A DNA stretch of 64,000 bases. It comes from Phycisphaerales bacterium PN19_bin_20. GTDB taxonomy: Bacteria; Planctomycetota; Phycisphaerae; Phycisphaerales; UBA1924. Position numbers and translations under genes: made by a program. Each line of letters opens with the position of its first letter. Position 1 is the stretch's first letter. The notes beneath the pieces were generated by a model. That model worked only from the letters and a program-made list of their open reading frames with translations, was not told where the DNA came from and did no database searches. Below, piece after piece: positions 38,601-44,330 of this stretch. The DNA lies in the NCBI GenBank assembly GCA_021173225.1, contig JAJOLK010000003.1, forward strand, positions 100,436 through 164,435, in the 5' to 3' direction.

Positions 38601-39737
38601 GGCCAGACGATCCAGCGGATCCTGTCGCTGGACGTTGACTCCCGCGGTGATACGGCGTTCACCGGCTCGGTCATCCCGCCGCTGTTCACAATCTTCGACC
38701 TCCCCGAGGTCGATCAGGGCGTCCGCATCACCGGCGCGGTTGAAGACTTCCTCCGCCGCCTGCAGGTCAACGTCACCAGCGAGGACGCGACAGCACTGGC
38801 CAGCGCACTGATCGGCACGGCGGTGTTCAACAACGACACCGTCGCGATCGACAGCGACGAGCCGGCGTTCCAGTCGGTCCTCAGCAGCGAGCACCGCATC
38901 AGCATCGGGCGCCTCAACAACACCATCGCCACCGACGCGAAGGAGCGCTACGACGAGCTGTTCATCGGGCCCGACGCGGCCAACCCCATCGCCGGGCAGA
39001 TGAAGCGCCGCCTGGGCGAGCTGCACACCGCATGGATCGGCGAGGTAGGTGGCGGCGGCTCGATGGCCGACTTCCGCGCCTATATCGCCGCCAACGACGT
39101 GGGTGCGAGCACCTTCCTTGACCAGCTCAGCAACTTCCTGACCGACTTCGGCTTCGTCGGCCTGACGGGCTCTGAGTTCAGCGTGCCCCGCGCGGCACTG
39201 CTCAACCAGGTCCGCCCGACCGATATGGACGCCGACGGCGGCGTCATCGAGCCGAGCGACTTCTTCCAGCTCGTCACTGGGCAGCGTGCGCCCACCCAGG
39301 TCGCAACCCGCAGCATCGAGCTGCGCTTCGACCAGGTCTTCCTCACCCAGGTCCCGCGTCTGGACGAGAACGGCCAGCCGATGAGCGACGGGAGCACCTA
39401 CGACCGCTTCAACGCCATGAAGGCCGCCCTGGGCAACGCCCTGAAGGCCTATGGGCAGGCTAACGCCGGCGGCGCAAAGGACGGGCGGATTGCTGGCTCA
39501 TCGGTGGGCTTTATTGAATATGTCAACACCAACGACCCCGTCGCCGCCGATTACCTCCGCGAGGTTAAGGGCTTCCTGAGCGACGTCCAGACCTACGCAC
39601 GCGACAACAACGTTGACCCAACTTGGGCCGACGACACCCAGCGCAAGACCCTTGACATGATCCGCCCCGGGAACATCGACCCTGCGGCGTTCGCCGACTT
39701 GATCCTGGGCACCCAGGTCAGCTCCGCCGGCTGGTAA
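29688..39737 (+). CDS. giant two-partner secretion exoprotein TpsA (filamentous haemagglutinin-like)
   Basis: A 3349-residue secreted protein predicted to be exported by the adjacent TpsB. A long basic N-terminus precedes the signal core (LIARGLLLAVLAGSVHSTAVAQ, about 35-55). The TPS secretion domain covers about residues 57-310, with NYSSFNLNAGQGVRFIQP and YFVNRAGVFFGPNATINTG; the classical NPNG motif reads NRAG here. Residues about 330-2900 are Gly/Ala/Asn/Thr-rich repeats fitting a right-handed beta-helix, many with an N-x-V-x-T-L-A strand followed by RDD-x-G-F-x-I-G. About 300 C-terminal residues are different: helical, charged, with DMDADGG as a possible Ca site. Cys is almost absent (two near residue 1230). 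Probable surface adhesin; no toxin domain recognised. Confidence 0.9.
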   Translation: MSNRTNTGKARSTRVLSTGARRGTTGRVVGGGQLIARGLLLAVLAGSVHSTAVAQTPTGPQNPQVVSGSARVTQSGSRWTIVTSNTAIINYSSFNLNAGQGVRFIQPSASSRVLNRITGAEPTRINGRIDANGTVYFVNRAGVFFGPNATINTGQFYAAAGSLSNRDFLGRVDRFTDVRGVVENRGSIVAQNSVSLVGAQVANYGTISGLEGSVVMAAGDEVIVTQRGGRLSVRVTGDSTPGNDTDQAALASVYNAGNVSARLGITAAAGDIASLAIANTGTMRAQTVELQGGRGNTLVSGTIDASNAQGRGGRVDITGERIALVGATINASGTTGGGQVNIGGELNGGGTLPRAQSTYVSSGSSINASATIGGNGGQIVIWSDQVTGFYGSARADGAGTGGNGGLIETSSAGSFNVSGSNISAQAGVGGSAGLWLIDPFDVEIIAGATNNGAFALGVFTPSATPSQVSAVDIVAALFGTNGANGTNVQITTTGVGFEAGNITINAAINATNSVARTLTFTALGGIIQNAAVTATVGSLNLVYDAAGATVIGANTTTLGGSVTVNGTDFNLDSGQTIVTGGGAVNLTGTGAVNINGTLNMQGSAAGIAGGALTASGSIFIVGGTGSVDTSGNGNANGGVITLTTAGQVILNGTVTTNGNVVGSSISAAPAFSALNASDFGIGAAGGLTVGTGTRSGNVSISTTGNITIAGPLTGNTIGGVGSVFRLRSTGGDIAQNTNGIIVGGTLVALAPAGSVLLGSLNNNLQTATDTTGVAGLLGGLASGNFEFSNGGSLGLNPIGAQGSFGVVSGIASTTGDVSIATRNTNSIFQLSGSGANQAGITATNGVVTLSVVGTGSLAVEQGALAPITAIELVLNLVNPGGGLVGGQFLLNGTDNRIALLTANLGGATAALTNIRLLNHSTGAGLADWELGNVALPTGAATNFLRVSTARAVTQDAGTSIQANGLLLAGTGSYLLINTGNTVTTLAAGTSGNAAASPSAIDYRDDTDLTVGTVDGVSGITTNAGSVTLLLDAGALVIEQAINLGATGGTLRIDADGVSQSGAGIITANALGVTNGTGVVTLSLGNDVNTVAIGQTAAADVAFTGTGGYDIGTVAGTSVWNGNAALDGITTAGSLVTLSALSGTVTQSFAINVDGLELLGAGNFNLGTQNNNVTTVAADLTGAASFMRFRDDNGFSVGTAGATSGITTGDAGGNVCSLFLSGSNITQTEAITTNWLCVLATDGVDLTNAGNNINFLEGSVSNLAGTFEFRNSGALTIGRTGENDGVATNDGDIAIQTGGLLTIAERLSAGAAGITITSSNGATQSGTGIITASTLLLGGAGTFNLLTLNNDVDTFAGVSTGGTRAILFRDDDGFAIGSGTVLGVTREGLDVGTGGLVVLESDGAVTQGAAGNQAVVTGGLALQGDGEFTLDNTLNDAETLAANTGGQITYFDLNSLTVGTVDRDPTVGTSNLVGITTTGDNVTLRVNVGGAAAQRLAITQAIDLGATGGTLTLLAVTGPGAEIGGAASGSAADAAITANALVVHSAGQDVLLNRATAGVPINDINAVEGVVNSTGRFNFSTQGDLNIGGLDPGVLGVGTDNSIIRLQATGRITLLERVNAGINAGAINTASVNNVDLQAGNGVVQPNTGTGVITADVLTLAGTGAFLLNTQNNRVLTLQAPTMSGGAQSIRLRALDTLVSLGLIGDPNLARSLGVLEIQTNQSVVQLSGTRLRLDTLVLSGNGSFTLLEPGLAIFGNNDIATLVADLGGGASSIVISDSNGFDIGSGQVTRLFNPDDSVHTDGTLDNFGGVRLAQYDAVNPGLAPRLVPGADNDLVIIGGNGTNGVTQSAPIIADGLGLAGDGPFVLTDAGNLINQLASLDAGAITLVNGQSLIIGAIDGVNVPVGQQFVGINNDNAEPVLTPDLTLRITAGSLRINDPINLGGTRPTNRFGTFRATVVASVTAGGVSQASTGVITAAGLGVINDEVPRPSGAREGIQLFDADNRVNTVALRNIGTGPGTQLSFNGVGTAPNSTSYTIGTITGAAEFDADTGTAGDQDLVGISSGDDANGEQPVELLQLGSSNGVSAQTAALNVTALALLGSGGHNLGTQNNAIGTVAASMTDAGAGNVVRIRDDGGLVIGTVATIINSAAGTISGLDLGLQTGDIVAISSDGAVTQAGAGDNIIATNLILRGAGQYELNNIGNDVDVLAASLTGATATASFADDDGFEIGAVTDSGGSVIGININNGAADANDLRLRSNGAVTQTEAIVADGLFLERVGITGSFTLTDEDNNIEELAALNAGDIILVNNDNIVIGTVGASNGIDNSANGGSLTLRTLAGGVAINQAVNLGTATLTRGTLRITSVGSSTNSGVSQNATGVITAARIGVINNETARAGAARVGIVLNAADNVADVIALRNIATGASSQMAYRGIGTGANTTSYTIGTVTGAAEFDADGDTAGNQDLIGLGQRQTPAGVDEGIRLLSLTSNDGRAAQDVAFEAALLALRGNGGFIFDTQNNIIGTLAGALTDNGAGNVVRIRDDANIALGTADTLNGVNLGQQVGDLLVLQSNGDITQAANAPINATGLALRGTGGNRNLRTSTSNNVQNLASTGSVDFQYLDTDSFSVNDVDGIAGIAATGLIDLDAGGGSNNTITIARDVVTTVTAGSAVGGPLGVRGVILRDRALISGPRTIDAGAGIIRLMNGADAAGGGGSLILSSAWPVRGLATNNPIDADAQSSTPPTAPPDVPAIGVAGSIGAVTPLDSLQLGTNLVLGPGNPNASTIVFANVWGAVNSAGNANLYNNNTDIGNPLRVGNGTSTASNFTIATTGNLTVGNLQRLLSFGNLTINAGGGTVRLGDVTTVGNLSVTGGAIQIVPRPLGQIIRSNRLSENEIHPGDVSGTDIVANRITFSTQPTIVSANGVNAANVVRGNVFGLFNIGGSSVPGFTTVQDGFRLIRNPVTLAQFRNVNSAGQTIQRILSLDVDSRGDTAFTGSVIPPLFTIFDLPEVDQGVRITGAVEDFLRRLQVNVTSEDATALASALIGTAVFNNDTVAIDSDEPAFQSVLSSEHRISIGRLNNTIATDAKERYDELFIGPDAANPIAGQMKRRLGELHTAWIGEVGGGGSMADFRAYIAANDVGASTFLDQLSNFLTDFGFVGLTGSEFSVPRAALLNQVRPTDMDADGGVIEPSDFFQLVTGQRAPTQVATRSIELRFDQVFLTQVPRLDENGQPMSDGSTYDRFNAMKAALGNALKAYGQANAGGAKDGRIAGSSVGFIEYVNTNDPVAADYLREVKGFLSDVQTYARDNNVDPTWADDTQRKTLDMIRPGNIDPAAFADLILGTQVSSAGW
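35277..37500 (+). repeat. tandem duplicated segment of about 1.26 kb inside tpsA
   Basis: The segment from 35277 (LTDAGNLINQLASLDAG) recurs from about 36537 (LTDEDNNIEELAALNAG). Both copies share, in the same order, GVSQ-x2-TGVITAA, GVIN(D/N)E, an ALRNI-x-TG block, TSYTIGT(I/V)TGAAEFDAD and GAGNVVRIRDD. This is the longest internal duplication; shorter repeats with the RDD-x-G-F pattern occur from about 32.6 to 37.6 kb. Confidence 0.8.
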
Positions 39738-39796
39738 GCCCTGAGCGAGTCGGCCCCGCCGTACGCCGCGGGACAGGTCAGAACCGTAGATGCAAG

Positions 39797-39823
39797 GGGG
39801 TGGGCCTGAGCCCGCCCCTTTTT
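39797..39823 (+). terminator. Rho-independent terminator after tpsA
   Basis: Stem GGGGTGGGC (39797-39805) pairs with GCCCGCCCC (39810-39818), one G-U pair, around a CTGA loop, and TTTTT follows at once. It lies 60 bases after the tpsA stop, ends the tpsBA unit and separates it from tssA. Confidence 0.85.
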
Positions 39824-39863
39824 CGTTGGTCGATCGCAGTTCGCAGTCAAGACGTTTGGTGCT

Positions 39864-39891
39864 TGCAAGGCAGGAAGAATCTGGTATGCTC
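39864..39891 (+). promoter_or_regulatory. sigma70-like promoter of tssA-tssB-tssC-hcp
   Basis: TTGCAA at 39864-39869 and TATGCT at 39886-39891 with a 16-base spacer, located 41 bases after the tpsA terminator and about 90 bases before the tssA start. It is one of the few places in the window where both boxes are recognisable. Confidence 0.5.
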
Positions 39892-39980
39892 AAGGGCCGC
39901 CTGAGCCGCCGGGCGTCGTTTGGGGGTGTGCCCGCCGATGGCGGGTTGGGTCTTGGTGATTGGACTTTTAAGGAACCACC

Positions 39981-41081
39981 TTGCCGCGCATCGCACCGGA
40001 CGATCTGCTCAAGCCGCTCTCGCCCGAGTCGCCCTGTGGGGTCGACCTGAAGTCGCCTTCGCACTATCAGCGCTTCAACGAGGTGCTTCGCTTGGCGCAG
40101 CCTGACGGACAAGAGGTCGTCACAGGCGAGGGCGAGCAACGCAAGATCGACGTGGTCTACCCCGACCCGAGCTGGCGAGAAGTCTTCGACGGCTGCGTTG
40201 AGCTCCTCGCGAGCGGGCGCAACCTTGAGGTCGCGGTGCTGCTGACGGTCGCCTCGACGCGGATCGACGGCTACCCGGGCTTCGACGGCGGCATGGCCGT
40301 GCTCCGCGGGTACATCGAGCAGCAGTGGGAGCAGGTCTACCCCAAGCTTGATCCTGAAGACACCGACCCGGTCGAGCGGATGAACCTGCTGAACAACATG
40401 GCCGCGCCGATTGGGACCTACGGCGACAAGCTGCAGTTCCTTGCCCGCGTCCGCGAAGCGGCGCTGGTCGAGAACCGCCAGCTTGGGCGTTTCAGCCTCA
40501 AAGACCTTGAGCTGGCCGCCGAGGCCGCCCGCGCACCCAAGGGTGGCAGCGCGCCGGCGTACAACGGCCCTTCGCTTGAGATGATCGAGGCGGCGTTCAA
40601 GGCGACCGAGCCCGAGCAGCTCGTAGAGACGGTCAAGATCCTTGAGTCAAGCCTGGGCCACATCAAGGGTCTGTCGGCGGCGTTCAACGCCAGGGTCAAG
40701 CCCGGCGATGCGGTCAACCTAGCCGCGCTGGAGAAAATGCTCGGTGACGCGCTCCGCCAGGTCAAGCGGTTCGTCGGCGGAGAGGCCGCCGCAGACGCAA
40801 TCGAAGGGGGCCCGGCGGTCGGTGACGCCGGTTCTCGTGGGCCCGGTCGCAGCGCTTCCCGCTTCATACCCGGCGAGGTCGCGGGGCTTGCCGACGCCAA
40901 GATTGCGTTGGAGGCCGTCACCAAGTACTATGCCCAGGCCGAGCCGAGCAGCCCGGTGGCCCTGGCGGTGCAGTGTGCCCTGAACCTGATGGGCAAGGAC
41001 TTCCTGGCGATCTCGGAGATCCTGCCGCCAGATGCGGTGGCGGTGTTCAAGCGTGTGCGGGACTGGTCGCCCCCGGCGTAA
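39981..41081 (+). CDS. tssA: type VI secretion protein TssA (ImpA-type)
   Basis: TssA proteins prime or cap the growing type VI sheath at the baseplate. The 366-residue product begins with the ImpA N-terminal domain: LLKPLSPESPCGVDLKSP, then SWREVFDGCVELLASGRNLEVAVLLTVASTRIDGYPGF and GYIEQQWEQVYPKLDPEDTDP, at about residues 8-125. The C-terminal part (GEVAGLADAKIALEAVTKYYAQAEPSSPVALAVQCALNLMGKDFL) is the conserved terminal helix pair of TssA. The start is a TTG at 39981 preceded by AAGGAA, because homology starts directly there and no ATG is near. It heads the second type VI transcription unit. Confidence 0.93.
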   Translation: MPRIAPDDLLKPLSPESPCGVDLKSPSHYQRFNEVLRLAQPDGQEVVTGEGEQRKIDVVYPDPSWREVFDGCVELLASGRNLEVAVLLTVASTRIDGYPGFDGGMAVLRGYIEQQWEQVYPKLDPEDTDPVERMNLLNNMAAPIGTYGDKLQFLARVREAALVENRQLGRFSLKDLELAAEAARAPKGGSAPAYNGPSLEMIEAAFKATEPEQLVETVKILESSLGHIKGLSAAFNARVKPGDAVNLAALEKMLGDALRQVKRFVGGEAAADAIEGGPAVGDAGSRGPGRSASRFIPGEVAGLADAKIALEAVTKYYAQAEPSSPVALAVQCALNLMGKDFLAISEILPPDAVAVFKRVRDWSPPA

Positions 41082-41240
41082 GGCCGCGGGCTAGGTTGGT
41101 GGGCTGGTGATGTCTGTGCCGGGTAGATGGGGCCAGTTCGGTGCGGCTGGCCCGGCGAGCGGGTAGTGTTGGCGACGGTCGGTCGAATGAACCAATTCGG
41201 GTTGGGCCCCCGTGGCCCCAAGCCCGCAACGAGGACGACT

Positions 41241-41756
41241 ATGAGCAAATCAGGCCAAAAGTTCATCCAGCGTAACCGGGCCCCGCGCGTGCAGATCGAG
41301 TACGACGTCGAGGTCTACGGCTCGCCCAAGAAGGTCAATCTCCCGTTTATCATGGGCGTGATGGCCGATCTCTCGGGCAAGCCCGTCGAGGAGCTACCCG
41401 AGGTCGGCAACCGCAAGTTTCTTGAGATCGACGTCGACAACTTCGACGAGCGGATGAAGAGCATGAAGCCGCGGGTTGCCTTCGTGGTGCCCAACACGCT
41501 CACGGGCCAGGGCAACCTGCCGGTCGATATCACCTTCGACAAGCTCGAGGACTTCTCGCCGGCCGCCGTCGCCAGGAAGGTCGACAGCCTGCGCAAGATG
41601 CTCGAGGCCCGCACGCAGCTCTCCAACCTGCTGTCGTACATGGACGGGAAATCGAAGGCCGAAGAGCTGCTGGACAAGGTCCTGAAGGACCCGACGCTGC
41701 TGAAGTCGATCGCGGCAACCCCGAAGGCGGGCGATGAGCAGAAGGAGGGTCAGTAA
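41241..41756 (+). CDS. tssB: type VI secretion contractile sheath small subunit TssB (VipA)
   Basis: Small sheath subunit that co-polymerises with TssC. The 171-residue product opens SKSGQKFIQRNRAPRVQIEYDVEVYGSPKKVNLPF, the characteristic VipA start with basic N-terminus, then GVMADLSGK near residue 36 and FVVPNTL further on, and the C-terminal helix with LEARTQLSNLLSYMDGK. An upstream in-frame start at 41127 is unlikely because GAGGA precedes the ATG at 41241 by about seven bases. It ends three bases before tssC begins. Confidence 0.95.
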   Translation: MSKSGQKFIQRNRAPRVQIEYDVEVYGSPKKVNLPFIMGVMADLSGKPVEELPEVGNRKFLEIDVDNFDERMKSMKPRVAFVVPNTLTGQGNLPVDITFDKLEDFSPAAVARKVDSLRKMLEARTQLSNLLSYMDGKSKAEELLDKVLKDPTLLKSIAATPKAGDEQKEGQ

Positions 41757-41758
41757 GT

Positions 41759-43249
41759 ATGAGCCAGGCAAACACCCAGACGGCCCTCGCGGGGGTCAAG
41801 GTCGGTGAAAGTGATCTTTCTTCTCTTCTCAAGGGCGGGCTGAAGCCCAAGACGGTCGAGGCGCAAACCGAGATCGAGCGTGCCGTCCGCACGCTCGCAG
41901 AGGTCGCGCTGGCCGACGTGGCGCTGGTTGGCGATGACGTGATCAAGTCGATCCAGGCTATGATCGCCTCGATCGACAAGAAGCTTGGCGAGCAGCTCAA
42001 CTTGATCATGCACCACGACGACTTCCGCAAGCTGGAAGCTTCGTGGCGCGGGCTCTCTTACCTGGTCAAGAACACCGAGACCGACGAGACCCTCAAGATC
42101 CGCGTCCTGAACATCACCAAGAAGGAAATCGGCAAGACCCTGGCCCGCTTCAAGGGCGCCGCCTGGGATCAAAGCCCGCTGTTCAAGAAGCTTTACGAGG
42201 ACGAGTACGGCTCTCCCGGCGGGCACCCCTACGGCGCCATCATCGGCGACTACCAGTTTGACCACACCGCCCCAGATGTCGAGCTGCTGCAGGGCATGTC
42301 CCAGATCGCCTCCGCGGCGCACGCGCCCTTCCTGGCCGCCGCCGCGCCAACGCTGATGAACATGGACTCTTGGCAGGAGCTGGGCGACCCACGCGACCTG
42401 ACCAAAATCTTCCAGAGCGCCGAGTACGCGCCGTGGCGCAGCCTCCGCTCGAGCGAGGACGCCCGCTACCTCGGGCTGTGCATGCCCCGCTTCCTTGCCC
42501 GCCTGCCCTACGGGTCCAAGACCAACCCCGTCGATGAGTTCACGTTTGAGGAAGATACCGACGGCAAGGCCCACGACAAGTACGTCTGGTCCAACGCGGC
42601 CTTCGCGATGGGCGTGAACATCACCCGCTCGTTCAAGAACTACGGGTGGTGTGCCAACATCCGCGGGACTGAGAGCGGCGGCATCGTCGAGAGCCTCCCA
42701 TGCCACACCTTCCCTAGCGATGACGGCGGGGTGGACATGAAGTGCCCCACCGAGATCGCCATCACCGACCGCCGCGAGGCCGAGCTGGCCAAGAACGGCA
42801 TGATGCCCTTGAGCCACTACAAGAACACCGACTACGCCGTCTTCATGGGCGCGCAGTCGCTCCAGAACCCGCAGGAATATCAGGACGCCGACGCAACGGC
42901 CAACGCGCGCCTCAGCGCCCGCCTGCCCTACATGTTCGCTGTCAACCGCTTCGCCCACTACCTCAAGTGCATGGTCCGCGACAAGATCGGCTCGTTCAAG
43001 GAGCGCTCCGACATGGAGAAGTTCCTCAACGACTGGATCGCGCAGTTCGTGACTGTTGACCCCAACGCCAGCGAAGAGGTCAAGGCCCGCTACCCACTCG
43101 CCGCCGCCCAGGTTGAAATTGCCGAGGTCCCCGGCAACCCGGGCTACTACACCTCGCGGTTCTACCTCCGCCCGCACTACCAGCTCGAGGGCCTGACGGT
43201 CTCGCTCCGCCTGGTCTCCAAGCTGCCCTCGGTCAAGAAGGGCGGCTAA
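41759..43249 (+). CDS. tssC: type VI secretion contractile sheath large subunit TssC (VipB)
   Basis: Large sheath subunit. The 496-residue protein has the conserved central blocks MHHDDFRKLEASWRGLSYLVKNTETDETLKIRVLNITKKEI near residues 84-124, a FKKLYEDEYGSPGGHPYG block near 143-160, FLARLPYG, and the C-terminal PGYYTSRFYLRPHYQLEGLTVSLRLVSKLP strand set that knits the sheath. An AGGAGGGT ribosome binding site lies in the last codons of tssB, and only two bases separate the two genes, so they are likely translationally coupled. Confidence 0.97.
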   Translation: MSQANTQTALAGVKVGESDLSSLLKGGLKPKTVEAQTEIERAVRTLAEVALADVALVGDDVIKSIQAMIASIDKKLGEQLNLIMHHDDFRKLEASWRGLSYLVKNTETDETLKIRVLNITKKEIGKTLARFKGAAWDQSPLFKKLYEDEYGSPGGHPYGAIIGDYQFDHTAPDVELLQGMSQIASAAHAPFLAAAAPTLMNMDSWQELGDPRDLTKIFQSAEYAPWRSLRSSEDARYLGLCMPRFLARLPYGSKTNPVDEFTFEEDTDGKAHDKYVWSNAAFAMGVNITRSFKNYGWCANIRGTESGGIVESLPCHTFPSDDGGVDMKCPTEIAITDRREAELAKNGMMPLSHYKNTDYAVFMGAQSLQNPQEYQDADATANARLSARLPYMFAVNRFAHYLKCMVRDKIGSFKERSDMEKFLNDWIAQFVTVDPNASEEVKARYPLAAAQVEIAEVPGNPGYYTSRFYLRPHYQLEGLTVSLRLVSKLPSVKKGG

Positions 43250-43299
43250 ACCGGCACCCCTGGCCGGGCAGCCCGTGGGCACGCCCACGACACTTCCAA

Positions 43300-43331
43300 G
43301 GCCCCGGCCCGCCACGCGGACCGGGGTCTTT
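43300..43331 (+). terminator. stem-loop between tssC and hcp
   Basis: GGCCCCGG (43300-43307) pairs with CCGGGGTC (43321-43328) with one G-U pair and a 13-base loop, followed by TTTA. A smaller hairpin (CGTGGG/CCCACG) sits just upstream. The T-run is short, so this may be a leaky terminator or an mRNA-end stabiliser that lets hcp level differ from tssBC. Confidence 0.5.
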
Positions 43332-43503
43332 ACTTTGCATCTTCGCGCCCGTCCGCACCCGCGCCCCGCGCTGGCCCTCGCGCCGGCCCTCGCGCTGAGC
43401 GGGTGAAAATTCCCGGATTGATCGCGCAACACCTGGCCGCCGCGGGCTGAGAACATGCCAGCGGCTCACTTCGAGCCGACAAACGACCTGTAAGGAGCTT
43501 CCT

Positions 43504-43995
43504 ATGGCCTTTGACGTATTCATCAAGATCGACAACGCACCCGGTGAGAGCACTGACGACAAGCACGCAGCGTGGGTCGAGGTCCAGAGCTACTCGCTCG
43601 GCGTGGTCCAGAGCGGCGGCGGCTCGGCCAGTGACGCCGGCGGCCAGTCCGGCGGGCGCGCTGACTTCTCCGACTTCAGCTTCAGCCACGCGCTCGACAA
43701 GGCCTCGCCCAAGCTCGCCTTCTTCTGCGCCAACGGCACGCCGGTGAAGAACATCCTCATCGAGCTCTGCCGCTCCACCGGCGACAAGAGCAAGTACATG
43801 GAGTACAAGTTTACCGACTGCATGGTCAGCAGCGTGCAGTCCAGTGGCGCCGGCGGGTCCGAAGTCCCTACCGAGAACGTCACCTTCCGCTACTCAAAGA
43901 TCGAGTGGACCTACACCGAGTACGACAAGAAGACCAACGCCAAGAAGGGCGACATCAAGCAGTTCTGGGATCGCGGCGTCAACAAGGGCGGCTAA
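43504..43995 (+). CDS. hcp: type VI secretion tube protein Hcp (TssD)
   Basis: Forms hexameric rings of the inner tube that the sheath ejects. The 163-residue product starts MAFDVFIKIDNAPGES and contains VEVQSYSLGVVQ, DFSFSHALDKASPKL, NILIELCRSTGDKSKYMEYKF, the VSSVQSSG loop and FRYSKIEWTYTEYDKKTNAKKG at the end, all standard Hcp features. A strong AAGGAG site lies six bases before the ATG. A 254-base gap with a stem-loop separates it from tssC, and a candidate terminator follows, consistent with high, separate expression. Confidence 0.97.
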   Translation: MAFDVFIKIDNAPGESTDDKHAAWVEVQSYSLGVVQSGGGSASDAGGQSGGRADFSDFSFSHALDKASPKLAFFCANGTPVKNILIELCRSTGDKSKYMEYKFTDCMVSSVQSSGAGGSEVPTENVTFRYSKIEWTYTEYDKKTNAKKGDIKQFWDRGVNKGG

Positions 43996-44034
43996 ACCGC
44001 CCCGCGGCTCCAACCCCTCACGCCTGCAAACTCC

Positions 44035-44069
44035 ACCGGTCGAGCGGCAAACCCGCACGCCCGGTTTTT
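44035..44069 (+). terminator. candidate terminator after hcp
   Basis: ACCGG (44035-44039) pairs with CCGGT (44061-44065), enclosing an inner GCGG/CCGC hairpin, and the 3' arm runs into TTTTC. It is imperfect but has the T-run expected of a Rho-independent terminator. Confidence 0.45.
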
Positions 44070-44316
44070 CTTTGGTGCCCGCGAGCCATACCGGTACACG
44101 CGGGAGATTTTCAATCTGGCTTCTGGTCTTCCAAGAGGCGAAATTCCAACCCACCATCGGACCACAGGCCTGGCGCACGCCCGCCGTGCCCTGCACCGTT
44201 CGAAACTTGCCCAACCCACCCCCGGCGCGTCCCAACACACACCGATCGGCGCGGCGGGAGGCCAGCCTCGGGCCAGTGTGAATATCCTACCTAAGGCCGG
44301 TTCGCTACCGCGCCGC

Positions 44317-44322
44317 TATCCT
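44317..44322 (+). promoter_or_regulatory. -10-like TATCCT box of sucD
   Basis: TATCCT ends eight bases before the sucD ATG, with no Shine-Dalgarno sequence between. A second TATCCT lies at 44283. Confidence 0.4.
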
Positions 44323-44330
44323 CACGCCCT

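Larger units (their letters stand above)
43996..44330 (+). other. hcp-sucD intergenic region
   Basis: The 335 bases hold the hcp stem-loop at 44035-44069 and, at the right end, the sucD -10-like box. Between them the sequence is GC-rich with no gene I can support. It marks the right edge of the type VI island. Confidence 0.5.

Noticed and set aside
36129-39026. 965-codon open frame antisense to tpsA
   Set aside because: The TpsA frame is supported by its secretion domain and repeats. The antisense reading is a D/V/G/A-rich mirror of the repetitive coding strand with no domain.
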